Shown: positions 45,953 through 57,600 of the stretch, piece by piece | Layout: each line of letters begins with the position of its first letter | How positions within the stretch are numbered: position 1 is the stretch's first letter | The notes under the pieces: model-generated | Database searches by the model: none | Told to the model about the DNA's origin: nothing | What the model saw: only the letters and a program-made list of their open reading frames with translations | Made by a program: the position numbers and the translations under genes | Origin: Eumeta japonica | Lineage: Eukaryota; Arthropoda; Insecta; Lepidoptera; Psychidae | Reading direction: 5' to 3' | NCBI GenBank assembly: GCA_005406025.1 | Contig: BGZK01000702.1 | Location: 186,001-250,000, forward strand | DNA: 64,000 bases

Positions 45953-47960
45953 ATGAAATTACACTTGAAATATGTAGTTCCGGTTGGTTCGTCGTCACGA
46001 TCGGTCGTCTTTGGTCCAGTCCCCTGGATCCCGCTTAGTATAGTGTGTAACTGCATGTGCAGTGTTCCTTGATCCTTCGAACCGTGTTCCGGGTGTCTTG
46101 CTCCGTGCTTGTATGAGTGTGTGCAGTACCGCCCGACGCAGTGGTCGTGTTCACCATGCGTCGACAGTCAGGCCACGAGCGTTCGTCCTTTGTGTTCACT
46201 CCGGCTTACTGTGGCGTCTGCACGCCGAGCCTTCGCCCGGCTTCTGCGCCTAGGATGCGCTCCCACAAGGTCACACCTCCAAAATCCGATTTGCGCTATA
46301 GTTATTTCGTGTGTTTTACACACATAAACGGTTCGTCATTGACGATGTGAGAGTGACTCGCATTTATCAGACCAGCAGCGATCCTATACGGGGGGATAAA
46401 CGCTCGAGCGTCGACGGTCAGCGGTTGCTCTCTGTTATCGGTGTCCGATCCAATTCCGATTTAATATCAGTAATGTTACATTAATTTTTTACGTAACGAC
46501 TATAGGCCATTTTTAAATTTAAATTCAGTGATTTTTAATGGCTTTTAATAATTTTTAGTGACTTTTAATTCAGAAATTTAAATTCAATGATGGCCCTCAA
46601 CCGGAATTGTTATTTTATAACCGCCTTTCGCAGTTTTTGCTGTCTCGTCCCATTATACGCTTACAAGCGTCGTCTGTGAGTTAATTTATTACATACTTCA
46701 GCTGGGATCTTATTATAAAAACGCACACATTGCCCCTCAAATGGTGTGTTAAATTTGCTTAGACGGGTTTTATCAGCAGCAAAATCGTTCTTATATCTAG
46801 TGTTAATATTAGGGATGTTGCTTCTTTTTTGGAACGATTTTATATGTCTCTTGACATAATATCAGATTTTAGTATATATATGTATTGTGATGCTAAAGTT
46901 AGGATATTAATTTCTTTATTTTTTTTCTCTGAGAGGATATTATTGGTCTCAAATGATAAACAAGACGAATAGATCGCTTCTGCAGCACAAAAATTTGTTA
47001 ATAGCAAATGTGTTACTCCATTAGAAAATTCTATATGCCACGAAACTATGAAAAAAACTGAAATAAACTAATCTCGCGGCGTTTTCATCTGTTAGTCGCC
47101 TAATTCTTTTGACTGCATACGCTGCAGAATCAAGCCTTTTCTCTAATTTCGTAATATGAGAATTTCAACGTAATTTAGCATCTAAAGTGAGACCAAGGAA
47201 TAAGGTCGTGTCCACGATATCCAGTATCTTGTTCCTAACCATTACATTTGTATCGACCAATTATGAATTAGATAGGGAAAATTCAACAAGTTTTGATTCC
47301 TGTCATTGAGCAGATAATTAATACTCAACCACTCAACGATTTCAGAGATGGTACTGTTTACTTCATCAATAGCTGGTTGATGTTTATCAATCTTAAAAGT
47401 AAGGAGGTATCATCAGTAAGTAATATAATCCCATGACCATCCTTAACAAGATGTGGTAGATCGTTTATGTACACTAAGAATAGGAATGGTCCAAGAACTG
47501 AGCCCAGTGGCACACCCATGTTGACTGTAGATCCTGACGACCTTTTATCATTAGTGTTAACCTTTTGAATTCTATCACTTAGATAAAACTCCAAAAGTCC
47601 AAGGGATCGATCTGTGACGCCATAAAGATGTAGTTTCCTGATCAATGTGTCGTGACCTGTGAATCCACTCGCAATAAAAATCGGCGGACTAAACTCAACA
47701 ACGGCTTCGGTTGTTGAGCGACCTTTCATAAAACCAAATTATTTAATGTTCATCAAATTGTTAAAAAATAATGCAATAGTTGATTTCAAATAATTTTTTT
47801 AAAAATTTTACTGAGCGTCGGTAATGTTGATATCGGTCTTAAGTTTATAGTGCTAGATATACTACCAGATTTAAATAATGGAACTACTTTACTTTGCTTC
47901 ATTAGATCCGGAAACACACCACAATCAACCTGATCATTAAAAATCACAATCAATATTTAT
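45953..47960 (-). mobile_element. LINE fragment, copy 2, with nested insertion
   Basis: Minus-strand reverse-transcriptase remnants: VDCGVFPDLMKQSKVVPLF near 47920, NLRPISTLPTLSKIF near 47840, [19 protein letters not shown] and VNMGVPLGSVLGPFLFLVYI within 47358-47729, LTDDTSLL (family FADDTSLL). The 3' terminal piece (45953-45976) is separated from the body (from 46695) by foreign sequence. Fragmented, nonfunctional. Confidence 0.85.
45977..46690. mobile_element. GC-rich insertion in the LINE 3' region
   Basis: About 710 bp of GC-rich sequence starting gtagttccggttggttcgtc, in place of the LINE 3' part seen in copies 1 and 3. It carries overlapping ORFs of 63-77 codons on the plus strand (e.g. 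46117-46350) that look compositional. It could be the 5' end or LTR of another retroelement; no terminal repeat identified. Confidence 0.45.
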
Positions 47961-48933
47961 TTACATGTACCCAATTAAGACAATCTAAACTTAATCTTCG
48001 GACTTTCAACATTGACTTATTTTAGGATCAGCTGCTCAAATTCGACTTAAAGATTATTTTGTTGTTAATTCTTTGTACGTGTTTGCTCCATTAAACATTG
48101 ATTTGATTTGATTTCTGCATTTGTTGCAAATTTTCAAAATCTAATTTTTAAATTGACTAACTTGGTTAGGATGATATTTGAATTTTTTTGGTTTTTTACA
48201 TTTGAATCAATCATATTTTGCTCATCAAAAATACTACATTTGTATGCTAATTAAGTATAAACCGTTATATTTTAATTGTTAGCAGTTTTACTATTATTTC
48301 ATTACATGTTACTAATAGTGTGTATTATTGATAATATTGATCATTTGACTCATTCAAAAATTAATTGGATCTATTGTATGAGTCCTATGAAACTGAAATC
48401 GATAACTATTAAATATGCTGACCTTAGATTCTTATAAAAAATAAACTTTTTAAACCTTTATAAAAAAATAGTAATAAAAATGATTAAATATGATTCTTAA
48501 GATTGTTATTATTTGTACAAATGATATTTTAAAAGTTACCTATAATTGTTCAAGTTATTTATGTATTTTGAAGTGTTTGTAAATACCAAATTTGTACACA
48601 CTTTACCAGATATAATAATAGATGTAATAAAGACTAGAACGATTAATACTAAATAATGAATAAATTTTTGAAGTGAAAAATGTTAAACAGCGGTTCGATA
48701 ATTAATAATTGAATTAAGAATCGAGAGTGAATTTTCGAGGATGCGTCACGCTTAGGCACATTTCGTTACATGAGATTGAAGAAAATTATAACGTAGAGAT
48801 ACGGAAAGAGAGAAAGAGCTTTCGACGCCATGATAGTGGGACAAAAGAGAAATAGTGTCGCGCATACATTTAGGTGCACATCTTTTGTGATTATTAAAGT
48901 TTTTTCGTTTTTGTCCCGTAGTTGTTTGAGTTG

Positions 48934-49247
48934 TATGGAGTGTTGATTTTTTATTACACGTTATTGTAAAATAGTTATTAAGGAATAGAGAAAATACGAA
49001 TACGAACAAATATATGGTTTTATTTCTTTGTATTTGAGCAAACTCTTGGAAGATACAGCTTCTCTAAGTTTACCATTCCATTTTTTATTACTGGACACCT
49101 TTTTCAATTAGTTTTCTTTTCTTCGAGTTAGCAAATTTTATCTACTTTCCTAAAATGTATAACAACTATGAGAACTATGCGAAAAATGAAAATATTTGCG
49201 TCCCGTCGCAATGCGCAAAAGCGCGGGAAACTGATGGACAATTGACG
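48934..49247 (+). repeat. Dispersed repeat, copy B
   Basis: Aligns along its length with 20941-21263. Upstream sequence (48770-48930) is not shared, so the element's 5' boundary is near the tatgg start. Confidence 0.8.
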
Positions 49248-51581
49248 GTGGCGCTAGTTTAGACATTTGACAACTGAGGGGTTAAATTCATGTAGAGTTA
49301 ATACGTGACTATATTTGAATAATTAAAAGTTATCAATAGAGCGTTTTTAAATTTAAGAAGTTTCACTTCTGCTTTATACACGTTGACGCACGCGTACTTT
49401 TTTATTATCCGTACTCATGAATAAAATGTGACATATAAAATTGACAAGTAGTTATTCTCCAGTTTATATTTTTAAATTTCATTATCAGCAATGTACTAAA
49501 TTTTAATGATTTTGATAATGAATTAAATATAAATAAAAGGTCGCAAACCGTACATTTGATCATCAAATATATTATAAAAAAAATTAAATAAATACAGTTG
49601 GTACGAAAATAAGAGCTAAGATTTTTTTATTTCTTTAAATTTTTTTATTAAAGGTTTTTAATAAAAATTTAAAAATCAAATTGACAAATTGAGCATTCGT
49701 GATCAACAATGGACACGTTTCTATATTACATATAATCTATGGATTAGACGCTGTTAGATTTTTGGTTTTGGTCTAGAAGTTTTTTTATTGCCTTATTATC
49801 ATCTGTGCCTTTACAAACTTAAAAAAAAATAAGTTGATGCTTAGATCTATCTACGTTTAGATTTATTGCATGTCTGTGAACCGGTGATGCTTAGGTTCTA
49901 ATGTGACATAGGAATTTAATTTTGTTCATTGAAAAAATAGTGTTCTGGGTTCACCAAGTATTTTTGCATAATCTGAAAGATACTACAACTATTCAAGGTT
50001 ATATAGTAGTTTATTTATCATCATGTTTGTATTTGCTTCAACAGTTTTTAAAGTTTCATTAGGATTGTCCAATAAATGATTATATGGTTTTGTATTGCGA
50101 TTATTGCCAAATACAAATTATATGAATGTTTAGCAGTTGTGAGATTAAAAGATTTCATTTCATATGATCGTATTATAATGTATATGGAATAGAGAGATTA
50201 ATACACAAATGTTGTGATGTGTAATATATATTTATCGTATCTATATAACATAATCGTGCAATCGCAAAATGATTTTTTGAAAATTTTTGCCCCTCTATCT
50301 TTTTATACCTTTATACAAAAGCTATTGAACCGGTTATAATGGGACTTTGCAATTCAAAACTATGTAGTTTAATTTCATTCTGCAACAAGTTTGTTCAAAA
50401 TCAGTTTTAAAGATACAGAGTTGTAGCTTTGTATTTCTATAGTATGTCATATACACAAGGGAAATCATGTAAAATAAATAGTCTGAATAAGAAGACAATA
50501 TCAAACAACTCCCAAAGAATTAGCATGTATGATCTTAAAAAAACATGTATGTTTACAGAGAAATCTTAGCTTAACAAAACTTTTCTATATAAATATAGCT
50601 TTGTTTATGTTTATATTTAAAAAGGCTGGAACTTTTATTTTGTCTTATATATAATGTGCTTTTTGTTTTGAAAGAACATGTGTTTGGAAATGCTTAGTTA
50701 CTGAAATTTTTATAAATTTACAAAAACGAAATGTTTGTTTTTCGTATATGTATTAAGTACTTTAATGTATTATTCGCATTGTTGCTTCTCACTGCACATG
50801 TTCTGTCTTGAGGCGGCTGCCCGCTCTCCATACGCCACACACTGATAGAGATGATATCTTGTTGCCATTTAAGTAAAGGGCCTTTCGCACTAGACATTGA
50901 TTTATTATGTTTGAAAAGTTAAAAAATTAAAACTCATTTTTAGGCATAAGTTATTTGAGAACTTTTGATTAGTAGTAATTTCCTAATGTTAATGGAAAAT
51001 GTCAGGTGCACATGTACTATATGGCGCATTGTATAGAGCATAATTAGAAGAAAAATTTCAAGTGTTCCAAAAATTTTTTTTTCTAATTTTTTCCCATCAT
51101 TATAAAACATATAGGTAATTCGGAAATATGTTATTAGCCCACTTCATACAAAAATTATATTTTATGAATTAGTGCCGAGTGTTATGTTCTTATGTATTAC
51201 AACTGTAATTTAACTAACTTAACAGAAAGAGTATACCAATCCATGACCACAGTTTTTACAAAAATGTTGAAAATCATAAAATACAGTATTCTCTTTTATC
51301 TATATTCTAAGAAGATTAAGAAATTCCTGTCCTAGCCTTTTCAATTGAAGGCAGTGCCTATTGGCCAGCATCAGACTTGAATTAAAACTAAACAATCAAT
51401 TTGTTCAACAATCAATCAGATGACTAATATCTTAGTCTGTTTAAGCAATTATAGGATTACTAAAAGTAATTTCTTAAGTCTATCCTTTTATCTACAATAC
51501 ATATTAATGTTAGTATGTTGTATTATTTGATCTAATTTTGATGATTAAATTAAAAATTCATATTCAATTTCAGATTAAGAA

Positions 51582-51654
51582 ATGAGTAGTCAGCATCCCT
51601 ACATGCCGGTGAATAATTCACCAAGCAACAGGGTGGGAGACATAGAGCATATAA
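51582..51654 (+). CDS. BTBD9: BTBD9 exon with start codon
   Basis: Preceded by an acceptor-like tttcag at 51568-51573, suggesting a noncoding exon upstream; ATG context is aagaaATG. It encodes MSSQHPYMPVNNSPSN to VGDIEHI; donor gtaagt at 51655. Family members start with a similar MS..HP...VGEIDH segment. Ends in phase 1. Confidence 0.85.
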
Positions 51655-54600
51655 GTAAGTTTCTTTTCAGCTACTTCTGGTTTAATAAAGGCTTTTTTGG
51701 CTATTGTGTTTTATGCCAATATTAAACTTGGCTGCTTTTTTTATAATCGCCAAATCAAATAATCAAAAATAGCTTTATTTTGTAGGTAATGAAATTACAC
51801 TTGAAATATGACATTAATAAATTTTTTCAACATTACCACCCATTCCAAATGCTGATTCACCTTGAAAAGAATGATCAAAACACTCAAGGATTGTTCTTTT
51901 TACTCATCAATGTAGTGTATTCAGTGATTAATAATTTAGTTGACATTGAAAAATAATATGAAATAACTTGATAGCCTAGCAGTACAATTCCAAGGGCTTT
52001 TTTCATTAGGATATTCAGACCTGGTATAATAGACCTTGCCGTACAACTTTCTTTTAACAAAATGTTTAAATTCATAAAATGGCAAATTTTGAATTTCAGC
52101 CAGAATCTTATAAAATGCACACATTACCTTAACTGATTTGTTAACTTTGCTTAGATGGGTTTTACGAGCAGCAAGATCGCTCTTATGTTTAGTGTTAATG
52201 TTATGGATGTAGCTCCTTTTTGGAATGATCCTGTGTCTCCTGACATATGCCAGGTTTTCATATATGTATTGTCATGCTAAAGTTAGGATATTAATTTCCT
52301 TAAATCATAAACAGCATGAATAGCTTGCTTTTGCAGCACGAAAATTCAATAAAGGAGGTGTGGTGCCAAATTCCATCCAAGTCAATTATGATATATCAAT
52401 ATATATGATTGTTATTTATTTTTTCAGCCAAGAAAGTAAAGTCTCTTCATATTATTTACTTTTATTATTTATTATTTTATTATTATAATCATTTCAACTT
52501 TGTGTGTTATATTTACACACTGACAGATAAGTCTTTTTTATTTTCATAAATTTTGCTTAGGTTCATGTGTCAAATAAATATATGGTGATTGGCTTAATGA
52601 ACCATCAAATTAAAATACTATATTTATAAAGTCCATCTTATAGCTGACTGGAATCATAGGCAGTACTATTCACATATGTCTATATATAACATAATATCTT
52701 TATAAAACCGTTCTTATATAACTGTATTTGGATTATATTTCATATGATTTATATGTATATTATATTATTGTAGTTTTTTCATTGTATTAATTTTCACAAT
52801 AAATGGTAACAACTGCAATATAATAAATTCAATTAACTTGAGTGGGCTTTCTTTACTGTAGACACTTGAAAGAAATTTAACCCTATTCCTAATTTAATGT
52901 GAGACATTTGTGGTTATTCATGGATTGTTTCTTTGGTGCTGTTGACCCTACCTGCTGTGCTGGAGGCATCGATTCCCACACACAAAAAAAACATTTATTT
53001 AATAAAGATTGTGATGTTTGTCTTAACTTTGCATGATTCTATGTATTATATGTATACATTATGTGTGTATATATTCTATCATCTGTCTGATATCCATAAT
53101 ACAAGTCTCATTGTTTAATCTGGAACCAGAGGATGCTGTTCATGTAACAAAAGATATGAGATTACATGTTGAGATGCATTAAATTGGTTATGTTAAGAAT
53201 CATTATTATTTAATATTCCCAAAATGAAATAGATGTAATCAAAACATATAGTCCCTAAAATAGTGCTTAAATTACATCTCTAAACTACAAATTTACATAG
53301 ATATTGTCAATATATTTTTTAATGAGTTATTACTTTTGTACAGGCCACTTGTCAGAACATATTGGCTCACTATGCCTCTCATCTGAGTATTCGGATGTAA
53401 CTCTGGTTGTTGAAGGGCAAAGGATTCCTGCTCATAAAGTAATCTTGGCAGCCAGTAGTGACTACTTTAGAGCATTACTTTTTGGTGGAATGAAGGAAGC
53501 CAGTCAGGTATACCTTATATTAATTACACAAGTTTGTGATGTAAAAGATTTTTAAATGGCATTATGTACATCTTATAAAAAAAACCATGGTAAATAAGAA
53601 AATTACCTCGCTTCTCACATATTGCATTCGTTAAAAAAAAAAAGTGTATTTTTGGAGTTTTCAAATACAACTTTAAGGATCATTGAAGTAAATCCTTTAG
53701 GTATGGTTTGAGAATAACTGAAAACCTTTAGGATAGAGATAATGTTTAATAATCTCTTCACTTACATAGATGTAAAAAAAGGAATTCGTCAATTTTTTTT
53801 TAATCAAGAGATCTCTTTCGATTAAAGTCCAGAATCGCTATATAACCGCTATAGGCTATATGGAAGCCTATGCTATTCAAATCTAAAATTGATTTTTAAT
53901 TTAGTCCTAAATTTACTACAACACCAAACTAAAAAGTTATACTTCAATTGCATTTAAAATATACACATAATCATAATTTTTAAGATTCTGTATCCAAAAG
54001 GTCCCAATGGAACCTTATTACCACAGCTCCATTAGTCTGCCCATCCATCCATCAGTCATAGGGATGTATTTTTTGAAATGTAATAGTATATACTTAAAAT
54101 TTTTACACATATACTACTATAGTGCCTAAAACAATAAAAAAAAATCAATAGTTATAGGGGGTACCCCCAAATTTTTTTTTTCCAAAAAAAATTTCCTTTT
54201 TTGCTTAACCTTAATAATGGCAATACATTCAAATGTTTAACTAGTATAACTATAATGCACTCAAATGAAACATCAAATACTAAAAATTGGCCAAGTGTGA
54301 ATTGAACCTAATTTGTGCCTGCATCATTCAAGGGCATCAATCTTTATCTGATCTTTGTGCATACTGAACTGAATGTAGTGTTAAAAATTGTATGGTACAG
54401 AACCTTTACATGCAAGTCTGACTTGCATTTGGCTGATTTTTTTGTAATACAGATAATACAATCATTTTGTTTTATCCTTGAAATATGTATCATTGCTAAA
54501 TCTCATGCTTCATTCATAGACCATGGAAAACCTAGGATTAAATATTAATAACAAATCAAATTCAACTTTTTAAATACAGTTGATATATTTTTAGATGTAG

Positions 54601-57600
54601 TGATTATGCACAATTTTTCTGGATTATTTAAAAATAAATCAAATAAAGTGAATTAATAATATGTAGCACTATCATATTTTTAGTTTAACAAAATAAATAT
54701 TTCTTTAAGATAACATATATTTTTGTATTTAATAGTATAATATTATCTATTCTATTGCTAAACTTTAATAATGCTATGTTTGTATGTTAGAAACAAATAT
54801 GATTGACTATTCATAGGAGCAATAACAATGGGTTCTTGTCTTGTGTATTATGCCATCATTACTATTACCTAAAACCACTGAACCAATTTTGATGGGAATT
54901 TTGCTGCAAACTGCGATTAGCTTAACAATGTAGATACATTGTTAGTTGATTGTAAACTATTTTCAACATTTAAAGGAATGGGTTTGTTTACATTACATAC
55001 TGTAAATAATAATTTGTATGATAATAGTTGATTTTTGCACATTACCTTATAAATATCATCTCTAAATTATAAATATGTTTCCCCTAAGAATGGAGTTGAT
55101 AGACTATAGTTGCATTCTGCACATATTTATGTTGTGAAATTGTAATGTTTTTTCAGAAAATTTTAACATATTTTGGGAAATTGGGAACTTTTAGTTAGCA
55201 AGTAATAATATATTGATAATACTATTTTTCTCCGCTGCACAATATTTAAATTTACATAAGGTAATAAGTACAACAATAACACTATTTGTAAGAGTCTGTT
55301 TGTATATGTGATTAGGAATTTCATTGTAAAAATAGTAAATTATTGTAATTGTTGCAGGCCGAAGTAGAACTTCAAGCACCATTACAAGCTTTTAAGGCAT
55401 TATTGCGTTATGTCTATTCAGGTAGAACATTTTTTATAATTCAATTTTTATCTTAGAAATTTAAATAAAGTCAATTTCTAATGTTTATTTTGATATTTGT
55501 TCTAGCATGAAATGTTTAATATTATTGTTAATCATAGAATAAATTAAGTCTATAAAAATATTTGTAGGTCACATGGGTTTGTCAAGATTGCGTGAGGAGA
55601 CTGTTCTGGATATGCTGGGTTTGGCACATCAATTTAATTTTCCCGAATTAGAAACTGCGATTTCTGACTATTTACGGCAGGTGTTAGCTCTCAAGAATGT
55701 CTGTGCTGTTTTGGATTCTGCTCGGTAAGTTAGCTAAATAGTATTTTAACTATTTATTAAGAAAATTTTACTTTTTCTTAAAATAACTTATTTCCAGTTT
55801 TGGCATTTTGTGGCATTCAAAAGGATTTGACTAAACTTAGATTTCCTGAAAGTTTGACATCAGTGGATTATGTGGATTTTGAGAATTCTTAAAATAATTT
55901 TTGAAATAATGTTCTCTAATAATTTTTTGATTATGAAATCAATTGATTGTGAAATCATCTCGATTCCTAATAAAACTGTATTGAATGCTCTGAATTTGAT
56001 CAAAATTAGGTCATAATTTAAAATTTAAAATATAACTGTTTTACAATAAAATTCATTTTCATGCTTAAAAAGCTGCAAGGATATTGCCAGTATCTTTGAA
56101 ATTGATTATATTTATCAAAGATAATGTTGAATATTTAAAAATTATTTTTACAAAATGAATTGATTTCACCAATTCATTTTTAAAATCTAAATGTTTTGCA
56201 GCTTATAAAATTATGCATCAATTGCTTTAAGCCTTGTTTCAATCAGTTACTTAATTTGAAAAATATCTGTGACAAAATGTTTTTAAAATAACAAACTGTT
56301 ACTTTTGCTTAAAAATATGCTTAATAATGTTTTCATACTTTTAGACCCAAATTATAAAGCTATTTGCACTTATTTACATTTTATCTTTTTATTTGTAAAT
56401 TGATAGCACAACTAATGTAAAGTTTAAATGAAGATATATATATTAAATAGTAAGTCAGATCAGTTAGTTATAGGGTTTTGAAAATGTTTTCGGATATAAG
56501 AAATAGTAATTATAGATTCTTCTTTCTTTTGAATGTTTCAAAAATGTTTGATTCTTCTAGGCAATCAAACATTTTTGTATTGTATACATTGTTGCAGCAT
56601 TTATCTATGCCGTTATCCTTTGCACAATTTTAAAGCTTCAAATCGGGTGATAGTGAGATTTATTTATATGAGTTTATATATCATACAAACCAATATTGAT
56701 GATTGTGTAAGTTGTTGGTACAAAAAGACGAATGATTATTGTTATGTACAAGTGCTCAACTTATTGTTTATTGTGTTTCTGACATATTGTGACCATGCTT
56801 TTAAATATACACCTGTTTTTCCATATGTTTCATTTCCTTTAATTTCAATTTTTGAACTCTTTATAGGGTCATTGTGTAACAATACATTCCTCTATATACA
56901 CATATACACATATTTATATTCCCATAAAGAAATACAGGAATAAAAGTTGCTAGATTTTTTTTGGCAATCAGAATTAACTTGATGTCTGTTTTGCAGGTTA
57001 TATGGCTTAACAGGTTTAATGGAGTATTGTTATAATTTCCTTGACCGTAATGCAACAGAGATCTTACAACATGAATCTTTTCTACAACTATCAGTGGTTG
57101 GTATTATTTTGTTATGTGATTATGGTTTAATGAACATTACAATAATGAACATTTAAATTGTCTAGGAAGCTTTACAAGGACTTCTTGAACGTGATTCCTT
57201 TTTTCACTCCTGAAGTAGAAATTTTCAAAGCAGTCTGCAGTTGGTTCAACGCCAACCAACAATGGGTTAATTCTGCAGGTCAAATTAAAGTGGTGAGTTT
57301 AATCTATTGTTGACATCCTCACTTACAAAGAATTTTAGTAAAAATGAAAATTGACTGACAATACAAGCAAATAAATAGGACACATAGAATTAGCATTCTT
57401 CTGATTGATATTAAATAGCTGCTGTAACAATATGCTCGCCAGATGTTGCCATTCATAAACAGTTTAAATCATTGGATTGTTAATATATAATAAAAAAAAG
57501 AATAAAAATTTTGTAATTAGTTATGAATTGATATTAATTTTCTCTTTGTATTTAATAAGGGAAAAATGGTTTTAAATTATTTTCACAAGATTTGTTCATT

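Larger units (their letters stand above)
42430..51573. other. Intergenic region between divergent l(3)mbt and BTBD9
   Basis: 9.1 kb. The l(3)mbt leader and promoter should lie around 42430-43030, but no TATA box is obvious. Contents: a GC-rich transposon-like block 44400-44880, a (TA)n run 45007-45047, a LINE copy 45953-47960 with a GC-rich insertion, and dispersed repeat copy B 48934-49247. The stretches 43050-44390 and 49260-51570 are AT-rich and featureless. Confidence 0.7.

Noticed and set aside
46062..46350. Three overlapping plus-strand ORFs near 46.1-46.3 kb
   Set aside because: Overlapping frames in a GC-rich insert, none with a recognised domain; treated as a transposon feature, not genes.
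56533..56943. 136-codon ORF in BTBD9 intron 4
   Set aside because: Composition dominated by Ile/Tyr/Cys/Phe, no motif, no splice context; chance opening in AT-rich DNA.
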